DNA of 64,000 nucleotides from Prostheceraeus crozeri. Taxonomy: Eukaryota > Platyhelminthes > Polycladida > Euryleptidae. A program made the position numbers and the translations under genes. The stretch lies in the NCBI GenBank assembly GCA_907163375.1, contig CAJQUW010015353.1, positions 105,449 through 169,448 on the forward strand, in the 5' to 3' direction. Under the pieces are notes generated by a model, which was not told the origin of the DNA, made no database searches, and saw only the letters and a list, made by a program, of their open reading frames with translations. This document shows, piece by piece, positions 9,772 through 21,627 of the stretch; the first letter of the stretch is position 1; every line of letters begins with the position of its first letter.

Positions 9772-11840
9772 GGGAATGGTTCATGAAATTTCCTTGATAA
9801 TCAGCGTAATTTCTGTTGAATTAAGATATGTTAGTAAATGTTCATTCCTTTTTATATCTTATAATTTTCATGCTACTTAAATAGAAGGTTCATGTCGCTA
9901 ATATATATACACAAGAATAATTTGCAAAAATTTGGCTTTATAAAAAGTGATCAGATATTTTTTAGACCGCAGGAACGTGATATCTGCAAAAAACTGAATC
10001 TATTAATAAAAAAGTTTTTACTTATACTGACATATTTTTGAGTCAACACTCTACTTGCTACATACCGGAGCTTATACTTACTCTATGACTAATCTAGTCA
10101 ATAATCCGAAGATCCTGATAATCGTCGAGCATCAGTATATTGCACTTGCACCTTTCCTTTTTCAGATTACATGCATATGCAATGTACATGTATTTTGAAA
10201 GATGCATTGTTATGTAAGAAAATGTCAAATCATACATTCTTGGGGTGATATATTTCAGTTATGCGGTCAGTGCAACAACACATCACAACAAGCTGGTACA
10301 AAGGAGATCACACAATGAGGACATAGGTAATATAGTGGTATTCAGTGCATGTTATCGTAGAAAGAGTGCCCAAAAATTATCGCATGTTTACAATGCTTTC
10401 AATGCCAAATAGTAAACTTGAAATCAGTCGATATCAAAGAACTATTGCAATATATCGTGTTTAAAGACAATTTAATGTTTCCTATATCTTTATTGCTGAA
10501 AATTGCAGATCATTTGAAGTTCTTGTTTAGAGTGAGTCAGAAAATCAAAAGTTGGAGTGTTGCTTCACTGGTTCTCGTGACACTTGGTAAGAAAACGTTC
10601 ATCGTCATTATGTGACCTCAAATGACCCTTTTCCTCATGGAAGGGTGGGTCAGGGCCTAGTTTTATCTGTAGTCTACACACTATGTGGCTCTAAAATGTT
10701 TCTTTTCGACGCAAATCGGTAAATTATTATTAAGGTTATTCCATTCCATGTGATCATGTGATCAATGTCTATGTTATGTCACTTTACAGCGAAGCGAGGC
10801 ATTTAAATAAGCATTTATATAAAATATTGCTGACTGATAGAAATGTGACCCTGATCTATCGCAATTTGAAGTTACCTGATCGGACTAGCAATGGGTGAAA
10901 TATTCAGTCATTAGGGCGGTCGATAAAATAAGGTATCAACAGAATACCCATGACATTTTCTTCAAAAAATGTCTTCAATTATTCGTCTTATTATTATTAT
11001 TGAAAATATTGCAATAGGCATCGCTTATACTCCAACTGCTTTTATGAACATAGCTCATGTCTTAACTTGTCTGCGATAACCGTGAATGTGACAACTTTGT
11101 TCGTTTCCGCATGAATTATTTGACATAGTAAGGAGAAAGCAGAGACAACCTAAAAAGAAATCTGGAGGTGATTTCCTTCTTTTCTCTCAACCTGCTGCAA
11201 CCATCAATGAAATTCAGGCTATTGTTCAACAGCATGTGTAATAGCTTTCTTGAGGGAAGGAGCTAGTGATCGTATAAGCAACTTGACGCTGACTAACAGG
11301 GACGTTTACCAAGATACTAAAGCTACAATGTGTTGAAGAAAGAGCATTATACCGAACAGCGAAGATTTTCGATGAATGCTACAACAGAATTCGATGAAAG
11401 TACATGTGCTGTATTCAGTGAAGGAGCACAACCAAAATGAACGATGATTGAACAAATAATGACAGATGTCAAATCATGAACACTTAATAAAGGAATAACC
11501 ACGGGTTGTGGTGTTATGACAATTTCTTGAAAAAGTTAATTTTGTAGCAAATCGAATAACTGGTGACGATTCTTGTGAACTTATGTCAAGAAAGAGTAGT
11601 TTTCAGACCCTGTGATGACAAGTGGTAAAATAGTCAATGAACGAAGTAACAACACTATGACAAAAATTTCATGTTAGAAATGCTCTGACTGAACCTTTCC
11701 AAATAATGTAATGTGAAAAATGTCGGTTATGGTCGCTAACAGGAGGTTTTTGCAATTCACCGTTTCCATCTTTAGCTGAAAAGGCAAGTAAATGATCAGT
11801 CCTTCTTTTTATATGCCAAAAAACGACATACAATTAAAAG
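9772..11840. other. AT-rich spacer, nothing recognised
   Basis: Chance frames of up to 65 codons only. No repeat arms, splice-flanked frame or element ends were recognised. Confidence 0.5.
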
Positions 11841-11842
11841 AA

Positions 11843-11880
11843 AATTTACACGTTTCGGGAATTCTCCCCTCCTCAGCGGC
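11843..11880 (-). ncRNA. Hammerhead-ribozyme-like core downstream of a Penelope-like element
   Basis: On the reverse strand CTGAGGA (11,876-11,870) is followed by a GGGGA-GAA-TTCCC stem (11,869-11,857) and then GAAAC (from 11,856). This fits the invariant CUGANGA - helix II - GAAA core of a hammerhead ribozyme. The first pair of helix II is G-C, as required. Upstream GCCG can pair with TGGC at about 11,814-11,817 as helix I. A short helix III (ACG with CGT) is possible only if a run of T is longer than in an active form. Hammerheads are known in the terminal repeats of Penelope-like elements, and this one lies about 320 bases past the GIY-YIG frame on the same strand. Activity is not shown. 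Confidence 0.5.
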
Positions 11881-12194
11881 GTTGCTTAAATCGGTTCAGT
11901 CTTCTGCGGGATACCTAGACTAATATTTGTCCCATTAGAGGCAGAGATCAGCAATCAGATTCAGAACTCCACAAGTTCGGGTTTGCAATTTATCTGCGGT
12001 GAATTGTATTTGACACATGTTCCAATGTTTCCTGTCTAGTCAAGCAGAAGAAGAAGTGGCCTGTCTAATTCTGTGGTTTTGCGGATTCTAATGGCTCTGC
12101 ACTTTTCCAAAACTCTAGAGAGAAAAGGTAAATAGATTTGTACACTTCTTGATGCATGTTAACCAAATGTTCGATCAACGTACTACTTTTAGTG

Positions 12195-12800
12195 TCATTC
12201 GTGATAGCACGAGAATGTAGTAGTAGCGGATCTGAAATGTGCGATTGCTTTGACCGGAAAATTGTTGCAAATAATACAAGTAAATCTATAAACTAGAAAA
12301 CGATCACTGCAGAGAATATTACTCGGCAATTTCTCACAAATGTTACAGTTAGGATGCTTCCTTTTGATTTGATCCGTTCTCAAGGTATCGTACAGGTTCT
12401 TATTGGGGCAGCTTACCAATCCTATCGGTAGCTCATACTTTTAATTAATTTCAGCACTGCATATGCCGATCATATACAAATTTAATTTTTAGAAAATAGT
12501 GCTTCTTATTGCATGTTTTTATCAAGAGCTATCTTTGCTTCTTCAAAATCTCTCGGAGTGTCACAGCGATTTTTTTTACATATTTAAGAGTGTCGTCGAT
12601 ATAATTTGTGTTCACATGTTTTGGTACGAAACTATTATTGTTTAAAGAATTTCCTGAATAGATTTCCTTTTCGCATGATTTACATCTAATTTGGTTATTT
12701 TCTATGTATAAAGTGGCATCCAAGAAATTCAGACTACTGAAATAGGGTATTTCCACAGCAAATTGAATGCTTTCATTATTTTCAAATCATTTGATTTAGC
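12195..12800 (-). pseudogene. Penelope-like element, thumb and GIY-YIG region
   Basis: The reverse strand reads LNFLDATLYIENNQIR and then SFVPKHVNTNYIDDTLKYVK at 12,756-12,529, which fits the F-L-D-x-T-L word and the following thumb of a Penelope-like reverse transcriptase. Downstream, at 12,419-12,195, comes a cysteine-rich linker (CNICEKLPSNILC), then FLVYRFTCIICNN, where GIY-YIG endonucleases of this group begin. GQSNRTFQIRYY and HSRAI follow in other frames, matching the G-x-(T/S)-x-R-x-x-x-R and E-H words. The coding region is interrupted several times. The palm with its Y-x-D-D word is not readable. Sequence up to 13,170 may be its N-terminal side but carries no clear motif. The element is separate from the 3.3-3.95 kb copy and clearly different in sequence. 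Confidence 0.65.
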
Positions 12801-14607
12801 CTTTTTATTTTTCTTTAAATTTCATATATCTATAATTGCCTAAGTTGAACAAATTCGCATTACTTCTGTATTAATCGTATAACATAATTTTGTTGAAAGT
12901 GATGCATGATATTGCTAGTGCCATCATCATTTTTATAATTCAATTAAACATTCTTTAACTTTTAAAATTTCAGATTTAGTGTATTGACTTTGCTATGTTT
13001 CTTTCTTTAACATTGCCTCGTGTGAAGATTTTTAATATCGCACATGAAAGTAATGAACTTCCCATAATTGGAAGCAAATTAAGTGTCTTTATTGAAATTT
13101 CCGATTTATTAGAATCTTTTAAGAGACAATCTATCCATTGATTGGAAACACTAGAGGACGGATAACGCAAGTTTATCAGTTTCCGATTACACTTTCCCTA
13201 TGACAGGTCCTTCATGAGATAAAATGATGATCGTACTTCAATCATGACAGTCAAAAGCTTTCTCTCATAACTGAATTGACTTCATGTTCAATCACAGATC
13301 TGTCAACCATTTGTAATAACACTACCCATCGCAAATTGGCTGATTTATCGTCCGACTGATGAAATTAGATGATAGATATTATGAATAAAAAACTTTATCT
13401 TGATATACTGTGCATTGAAATATCAGTTACTGCATTGATTCAAGCATAAGTAGGCTAGTGTCGATATATTTTAGATGGTCAATAATGCAGTGATACCTCA
13501 TGAATGGCAAGAACTAAATAGAATGACAGAATGACAGCGCTAAGGAACTCCTCTTTTTTCGATCTACTCATTTAATGACTATGATTATTCGCTACGACGA
13601 TGTGGAAACCAATCATATACACATCTTCATCATGCAGTGAAAAGTGCACAATGCCGCGGATGGTCGCAAAATACGGCAATTATCTTTATTTGGAAAACAT
13701 GGCGCATTTGGATATAGTGAGAACATTGCAGGATGATGCAAAAGCGAAATATTTTCAAAAGTATACACCCAAGTACATGGACAATCATAAGCTGCATCAT
13801 GCAGCATCACCCATGCCGGGTGTCCTAAAATTGGATTACACTTTATTTTGATATTTCATCAAAATAGATACCGGTACTTCAACTGAATGTTTTGGCCAAA
13901 GTAAGTGGTTTTGGCTGAATATTTTGGCACACTTTTAAGATAGCTACGTAAGTAATTAGATATAATACGTAAGTATAGATATAATAGAATATAAGTCAGT
14001 CGAAGAGCGCTTACGAAAGACTTCAAACTCGAGGAAGTGATATTACTAATGCTATTACTTGTATGAAGCAATCCTTCTTGATGTCAGGATTAGTTCCTGT
14101 TGAATGTCTGACTCCTATAAGCTAGTACTTGTACCTAAAATTGGGAGGGCACCCATAACCAAGATGAGTTTTGAAACGTTTAGCTAAAAGTCCTTTGTTT
14201 TAATACTTGGATTCAGTCGGTTGGTTTTGCTTAACAAGATGTTTAGCCTATATACCTGTATACGGACCTATTACTCTTCATGAGAATGAATCATTGATGC
14301 AAAATATTGTAAACATCACATCGAAGTTACCAAAGATCCGTAATCCTACAATAAAACTTGAAAATTTTGAATTTAGAATTTGGAAAACAGCTTCCTCAGC
14401 GTCTTTCATTCATGCCTTTAAATACTTAAAATCATATTTATTTATGACTAATTGGTAATTACTGAAATATGGCGATAAGTTTTTGCTCAGTTCAAATTTT
14501 GGATTTGAAAGCAATCATTATTAAATCAAGTTCGAAGCTTGTGAGCAGAACCAGTGATTTTCTTTATGTTGAGTGCCATGATTGGTCACCAGATGCATAC
14601 ACTATAC
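12801..14607. other. AT-rich spacer, nothing firm
   Basis: A 64-codon reverse frame at 12,976-13,170 may be a remnant of the N-terminal side of the Penelope-like element. An 83-codon plus frame at 13,600-13,851 has no motif I recognise. No repeats of note. Confidence 0.4.
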
Positions 14608-14850
14608 ACGATTTAGTCCGGCAGCCAGCACGAGTTTCTGCAACAAATCAAACTTTCAACGAACGATGTGCACCCTAAGCTTCTGCGATTCTGGTCGACG
14701 GCCATGCTCAAACATGTTTCTTTTCTAATCAGAAATGATCAAAGAAATATCCATACATGTCCAATGGGATGCAGACCAGGGTTTTTTTTGCAAAAGATGA
14801 GATTTTCAATATCTCTTCTGATTGAAGGAAAAGTGCTAGTCTAAGCTATG
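14608..14850 (+). repeat. Left arm of unnamed repeat, copy 1
   Basis: It aligns in order with 45,628-45,860: agtccggcagccag, agtttctgca, gatgtgcaccct, catgtccaatggga and tctctctgattga-type words are shared, with many substitutions. Confidence 0.65.
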
Positions 14851-15219
14851 AATAATTTTTGGTGTGGAGTGTTTTCCTTTGTCCAAGAATTTAAACACAT
14901 TTAAATCTATCGAGCCCTCCTATGTTGGCAAACAAACAACTTTGGCCAAAGGTGGCCAAATTTAACCACATTCTTGCATACATCACTAATTTGTTGCAGC
15001 CTCTTTAGTTGTAGAAATTCGTGTTGGCGTTCAGACTTGTGACGTGACTTGTCACTCTATGTTTGATTCCCATGTTCGCATTGATATTATTGGACTGCCA
15101 TTCAGCCATTCAGAAGCAGCTGTGTGCTAAGTGGTAGTCTCATTAATTGACATTAACTGCATTGTGCAGCCAAATTACTTATTTCATTATGTCTGCGATT
15201 GGTATTTTTAACAGAACTA

Positions 15220-16020
15220 ATTAGCTGATGTTCCACCATTCACACAGCATTGGCACTACAGTGGCGAAGCGTGCTCCCAGGCCATAGATGTTCTCTCCAT
15301 AATGGATTCCCATTTCTGCAGCAAACAGTATGGATAGTAAAGCATTCAAATTAATAATCGGACGCCATTTTAATTTCAATAAATTTTCAAACTTCTAGTG
15401 TGCAACTGCATGCATATTCAAGTTATGCTGATATGCATGACTGTAGAATGAAATGAAAATAAGGTGATGTGACAAATGAAGCATATTTAAATGAAAATTT
15501 CATTGTAGTCCACAGACAACGCTATACGTGAATTATGATTTATTTTAATTAAGTACAGCGTGACACAGCCTTTTTCTCCTTAACAGCCTCATAATGACAT
15601 TGCAATCCTAAGATGATCGTCATTTCGGTCTTCTGCTTTCTTAAGATCTTACACGTCAAATCGCAATGAAAGTGCGGTATTGAATGCTCATACTGCGCTT
15701 AGTCGCATTTGTCAAGGAGCTGAGATCACCTAGAACATACTCTCTCGAAGAAATTCTCTTCAGCAAGAGACTCTGTTGTGATGATTACAGTTATTCAGTT
15801 ACTCATGTTTCAAATTTAGGACTGTTAAATGTCCTTTGTACTCCTTCTTTTTTTCTTTAGGAGTAGCTTTTATTTCGACTTCAGGTGTTGGCCTTCGTGT
15901 ATGATAGTTAGCTTTTCTGCACAATCCCTTCGGTGGTTGAAATCGCCAACATCAACGTAAACATAACATCACTACCAGATCACACAGATCAAATAATGGA
16001 TTCCTATAATTCTGCTGGCA
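15220..16020 (+). repeat. Internal part of unnamed repeat, copy 1
   Basis: Direct counterpart of 47,650-48,215. Shared landmarks are gtggcg...gcgtgct near 15,261 and 47,701, caaggagctgaga near 15,714 and 47,895, tgtttcaaattt-type words near 15,807 and 47,980, and caacatcaa...cgtaaa near 15,948 and 48,150. The copy here is longer by about 200 bases. Confidence 0.65.
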
Positions 16021-16989
16021 CAAAGGTCTATGACACAGCTGCTAGAAACGTTGATGCTTGAAGTAGATTTTGGCAGCTGTTTGGTTGTCAAGAAATGGTT
16101 TACTGTCGGTTGTGGAGGTGATATTTATCAAGTTTAGCACAGAAATCCGACTTTTCACTTTTCCTATGCTAGTGGGACTAGAATGGACAACAGCTGTTTG
16201 TTGATGGCAATGTTTTTCATAGCAACTCATTTCCAAAACGTAATAGAATGTGCAGGTCCGCTCTTGTCTTTTAATGTTATAGAATGTCAGCTTTCTATAG
16301 TATCGAGCATAAGATTTTGCCATAAAAAATCAGTTATATCATTGCTCAAGGATCGAATGGGCGTTTGTCATGCTATTTTACGTACTTGCTTTCAGTTGCA
16401 ATTTTTTAATTTACTTGCTGCTTATCAGGCGCAATGAGTAGCAATTTTATAGAAGCAAATTTGATGAAGCATTGTGATACGATAAAAAGTCAGTGAGAAA
16501 TTTTTGTTTGTACATGTATTATGCTGCTGCGATGCGCACCATTTGCTAACACTACTGACATTCATTAATCTCATTTTATCATTTTGCTGTTTTATGCTTA
16601 TTAGTAGTATCATTTATTGCCTGTTATTTGACTTGATAATGGACTCTCTTATTTATGAGCATCTCTATGAATCGCATTACGTGACTTGTGTCTTTTCATT
16701 TGAGTGTTAATCATCTCATGTCATGCCTGTACGTGTAGTTTCATATTTCACAATAAAGCGTACCTTCATCACGACTGGTTCATTCTGCCTAATGCGCGTA
16801 TGCAACATCGTGGTGCCAGCGGTCTGACTAAGAAATGACAGCTTTCAATGCTCCTATCTGTTACCATCCAATCCTAAGTCTGCGGATTGACAATTTTTTA
16901 CGAAAGTTCAGCAATTACAATTGCTGCAATTTCTTCACGCAATCAACCAAGTAAGCGTAATAATGCTACCAAATCCAGAGTTTCGGAGT

Positions 16990-17046
16990 CGGAGCCGGAA
17001 CCGTGGTAGCAGGCCGGAGCCGACAGGAAATACCACGGCTCTGGCT
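16990..17046. repeat. GC-rich hairpin and partner motif
   Basis: The words agccggaaccgtggta and taccacggctctggct form imperfect arms. The same word cggagccggatccatggtag recurs at 17,998-18,018, about 1 kb away, at the left side of the Gypsy fossil. Confidence 0.5.
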
Positions 17047-17949
17047 TGAAGCTTTATATGTATTATGAATTCACGTCACTTTGCGAGATAAAGTGATATT
17101 TGACAGTGTAGCTGAAACGAATATAAGTGTGTCATCATTGTAGGTCATCGTTGTAGACCTCCAAAAACCTGCTGAACTTCATCTCCTCTCAATACATAGC
17201 CTACTGCGAATTTAAAGGAGATCGCGGACTTTGCGTCTGCCGAGTTCTACCCGGTTTCTGGTCTTATATCAGTGCACATGCATGGCCAGCAGCGTGCGGA
17301 TTGAAGCTTTTAAAAAACCTTTCACTGATTAAAATGCCTCAATTTAATCAATGATGCCTCACTCTGAGAGAATGAAATATTTGTTCTCGCCTATGATTAA
17401 GCGGTAAGAGCGGTAGTGGTAGGGACTAAATCAGAGACTTCTATTAGTCCCATATAAATAGAGATAATTTTTATGGCTTCCTCTCCGACACTTCGTAAAA
17501 AATGTCATTTAAGTGGAAAGTAATTTTTAGCATGGCACATGGCAGTCATTTTTCTATCATGCATGTGTTTATGCCTCCGATCAGTGATATGTGCTAAAAT
17601 GTATTGAAAGACTTAAAAAGTTTCAGCAAAAACTTAATCAGGATGCTGTGTTTTAGGATAAAATGAGATTTGATAAATCTAAAAGTTCTTGATCAGGATG
17701 AATGCATGACCCAGTGATGGTTCTACACGCCGTAGTACTTCTCACTTAATCACTGAAAACGCAGACAAATGTCATTCTACCGAAAACTATCAGCCTGCTC
17801 CCATTGGATATAAATGTGCTTTCTACGATTTTGTCTGATAAGAAGAGGTAACCCTCCACAGATGTGCATTTTCGCAGCAGCCATCGGTGGTACATCATTC
17901 TGTGAAAGTTTCTTGTTCAATTACGTGTTAGGGCTCAGCAATATGTCAA

Positions 17950-20900
17950 AGGGCCTTGGGTCGAAGCCGTGCACCCCCCGGAGACGTGGTAGAGAGGCGG
18001 AGCCGGATCCATGGTAGCTGGACCACGCCTCCGAAACCCTGACCAAATCAATGTCTTGTTTTCGGTGCGGAAATTCTTCACATCGTGCAAATAAACCTAA
18101 ATATCCTGTCCTGATGGTGATATGCCGAATGTACAACAAACATGGCCACTTCGCCAAAGTTTATAAGAGCTCGATGAAATCATTGTACCAGTGATGCTGT
18201 TTAAAAGGTGAATAATGTAAGCAACAATTCAACTGATATTCGTGTAGTTAAAGTAAGTGACACTGAAAATGCTGAGCGCTTGACACTTTTTGCTTAGTTT
18301 CATGTAATTCTGTTTCTCATTCAGACGCTTCTAAATTTGTTTACATTAATGATAATCGCATTGAATGTATTTGCGATAAAGGTGCAGATATTTCTGTTTT
18401 GCCCATCAGTTATATACCCAACACTGATTGCCTACCTACAACTGTTTCTCTAACAGTATGGGGTCACTTTCCCCTGAAAGTTCTAGGCTTTACTATTTGT
18501 AATGAAACGTTCTATAACATGCACATTTCTGATAGTTGATTCATGGATGGTAACTTCTGCTCTCTTATGAAGCATGTAAATTGCTAGGATTATTATGCGA
18601 ACTTGCTCCAGTAATCCTGTTTAAACCTGATAGCGCTGCTGACCTTAATTCAATGGGTGATACAGCTACAGCATTTCGACATACTGTAGATGACTCCGGA
18701 ATTCAAGAATTTTCAAGGTTCGCCGACAATACAGAGGTCGGCGATTCCTGAAAATCTGTCAGAAAGTGTTCATTCATGTTGGGACTTGTGCCGACAGCTT
18801 TTATAATGAATTCCTTAGAGTTTGCGGCGTCCCATCACTTCTCATCCGTTGTCATCTCAGCCAATGGAACCGTTGAGAGAATGCACCAGACTCTGAAATC
18901 CAGGATGAATAAGATGAAGTTGTCAAATAGAGACGTTTCGTTCGAGCGTAGGACTCTTCGAAATATCCAGTATAAAGTCGAGTTACAAGATGACACCAAG
19001 CTTTCACGCCTCCAGCAAGTCGATTACATCCTGGGTTATTACCTGCACTTCGAGATGAGTTAAGTCGACTACAGAAAGAAGGCACATAAGTAGAGTCAAC
19101 AACCGAATGGTGTGCCCTATGGTGGTCGTTCTGAAGAAGGATAAGTCAATTAGTCTTTGTACAGACTTCAGAGTACTCAATAGGAATGTCAAGCGACGAC
19201 ATTATCAAATACCTAATATTGACGAAATCAGTTCTCATTTGCATGGATCGTCAGTATTTTCAAAGGTGGATTTCAAGTCTGGATTTAAACAAACGCCAGT
19301 AGCAAAAGAGAGCCAGCATATGTTTACATTTTCTATTCCCTTTGGACGATAAGCGCTTGCCTTGTGTCACTACATTGCATTAGCCCATGAGAATTTCCAA
19401 AAGCATATGAATACGTTACTTGCAAGAATACCAAACGTTCATGTGAACACATGGATGATTACCTGCCATTCGGTGGAGACATTGCTTCGCAATACCACGC
19501 AATGAAGACTGTATTATCTGACTTATAGGAAATGGAGTTGGAGATGAGCTTGGAAAAAATGTCTTCACGAGCCAGAAGTCGACTTAATTGGTCTTGTCTG
19601 GTCCAGGACGGAACTGCTCACATCTGAGATGTTATAAAGCCATCAAGAAAATACTCATCCAATCCAACTGCGAAGACTGCGCTAAATTTTATGCCTATCG
19701 CCTACGTCCGAAGCCGTACAGTGCCTCATTTAATGCAAAGGCATGCATCCTTATGGGTGATTGAAGCTTCCAAGACCTACAAGTTGGAATGAAAAACTAA
19801 CCACAGACCCCATTGATCTCAAAAAAGTCCCTGATTTAGCCATCAGGGGATTGGAATAGACTTCAGTCCTTTCGAGCCAGTTGTCCTTCAAGTCGAAGCG
19901 AAATGGTAAACGACTCGGTTGGTGTCATTTTTCAAGAAGGAAAACGTGTTATCTTCGTCGTTTCCTGGAAGCTCACAAGATACGGAACAACTATATTATC
20001 AGATTGAACGACGAAGTTTCTTTCTGTCGTCTTCACCTGACAAGACCTTACGTACTTTCTTCCTCCGAATTTCCTTCGTCGACAAACCGATCACAAGCCA
20101 TTGCTATTGAGGAAGCCAGTTGATCGAGTTTCAAATCGACTCTGTATGGAATATTAAAAATACAGCACTTCGATATCACCTCTTGAAGCACAATGTCTGA
20201 GAAGTCAAATCGTATAGCTGAAGACGGTCTCTCGCGTAATCCTATTATAACCGCATCTTCACATTTCAAAAGAAAAAAACAACGAATTCACCGTTTTTTT
20301 CATGCTTATAATCTTCACCAATTGATCTCAAGCGGAGTTGCGAATGAGACAACCAGGGGACGAAGCAACTACAAAAGGTTATATCTAATCTATCTACTAT
20401 TCATGTTGGTTGGCGATCAACTCAACAAGACATTTGATTTCCTACTTCACATTCAGAAATGAATTGGGCAAATCGAAGCTCTGCAATAATTCACATCTTG
20501 ATAGCGTTATCGTATATGAAAGGTGATCTTGTCGTCATCCCAAATGCTCTCGTACCCAGAAATATACCTTGATCACTGCATGAAGTGGCCTTTGGGAGCA
20601 AACAAAAATGAAGCAATTACATGTAAATTTGATCGTGTGGATTTTTGGCCTGGATTTACGAAATTCAATTGACGAGCATGTTCGAACGTTGTTAATCAAT
20701 GTAACAATCTATCAGCGCTAGAGTGATATTCCGCTTACTGACTATCTCATTTGCAAATACGGTAAACTCTCTTCATGAAAAAGTTCGCCATTGATTTGCG
20801 GGGTCCAATCTTTCACTACTAAAGCTGAGGCAAGGTACTTTTGAAAATCATTGATTATTTAAGTTCGCAAGCATGAAAGCTTATGTCCTCAACTCCGGAG

Positions 20901-21060
20901 ATTCACACGAGATCCTCGTCAAGTTTTCGCCAAACTTTCACAACATATGGTATGCCGAATTCAATCGTAAGCGATTGAGACAATTTAATTGAAATGAGTA
21001 TATTTTTGAGGTTGCCGAAAACAAAGGAGATTAACCGCTGCATCAGTACCTAATACTACC
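17950..21060 (+). mobile_element. Ty3/Gypsy LTR-retrotransposon fossil
   Basis: Pieces of a Gypsy-type polyprotein are visible in the usual order on the plus strand. A zinc-knuckle region lies near 18,050-18,170, an aspartic protease with DKGADISVL near 18,330-18,420, and a reverse transcriptase near 19,000-19,440 (FRVLNRNVKR, FSKVDFKSGF). RNase H is near 19,860-20,230, ending in a DGLSR-type word. The integrase zinc-binding and core region lies near 20,510-21,050. A second, out-of-order integrase-like stretch (NGTVERMHQTLKSRM, about 18,776-18,925) sits between protease and reverse transcriptase and points to a nested or rearranged second copy. No pair of LTRs was recognised. The element is broken many times throughout and looks old. 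Confidence 0.75.
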
Positions 21061-21118
21061 TTATGTTTTCATTTATTTTTTACTTGCAAAAATGATGAAC
21101 TTTCAGCTCACATGAGGC

Positions 21119-21330
21119 CAGAGCTGGATTAATCAAAATTTGATCAATTAACTTTTTGAGGCTAATCATAATCTCGTCACTCAATTAAATCAATCATTAA
21201 TAAATCGCAATCATACACTCAAGGTTTTTAAAAATTTTCAATCAACATTAAATCATAATCAAAATCATGTTAATTAATTAGCAAATTTGATTAAGTTTGA
21301 TTTTAGTCAATTCCAAACATCAGAACACAG
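21119..21330. repeat. AATCA/TAATC-rich low-complexity stretch, left
   Basis: Many loose copies of aatcataatca, attaatcaa and tcaattaa. A similar stretch lies at 23,323-23,490, on the other side of the TIR element. Confidence 0.6.
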
Positions 21331-21627
21331 CCACCGATGGCAGAGTGACAAACTAGACTAACGTAAAGACGGTTAGTACACAGAGAGCAACATTCCTTGA
21401 TGCACGGTCATGAACACATGAGTTCACCACATCGTCATAAAATAATCTTCACTACAACATTATCCCTCTGATTGTTTCTCTTTTACGCGTACTTTAGATT
21501 GTCAAAAACATACTCATAGATTTACTGGGTTCGATAATTCTGTCAATTTGTACGCTATGGAGTCGCTATGGACAAAATACAATTGCAACAACTGAACCAA
21601 ATTCGACTAGTTACAGTACCGGAAATA

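Larger units (their letters stand above)
14608..17922 (+). mobile_element. Unnamed repeat, copy 1 (about 3.3 kb) with inverted arms
   Basis: The left arm (14,608-14,850) starts tagtccggcagccag and continues through tgtgcacccta and ccaatgggatgc. A matching arm in reverse orientation lies at 17,793-17,920 (tcccattggat to catcattctgtgaaag). Between them, 15,220-16,020 is similar to 47,650-48,215 inside the second copy: gtggcgaagcgtgctcc, gtcaaggagctgagatcac, actcatgtttcaaattt and ttcaggtgttggcct all have counterparts in the same order. I see no transposase, so this is a non-autonomous or fully decayed DNA element. The right arm has lost its outer end. Confidence 0.55.
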
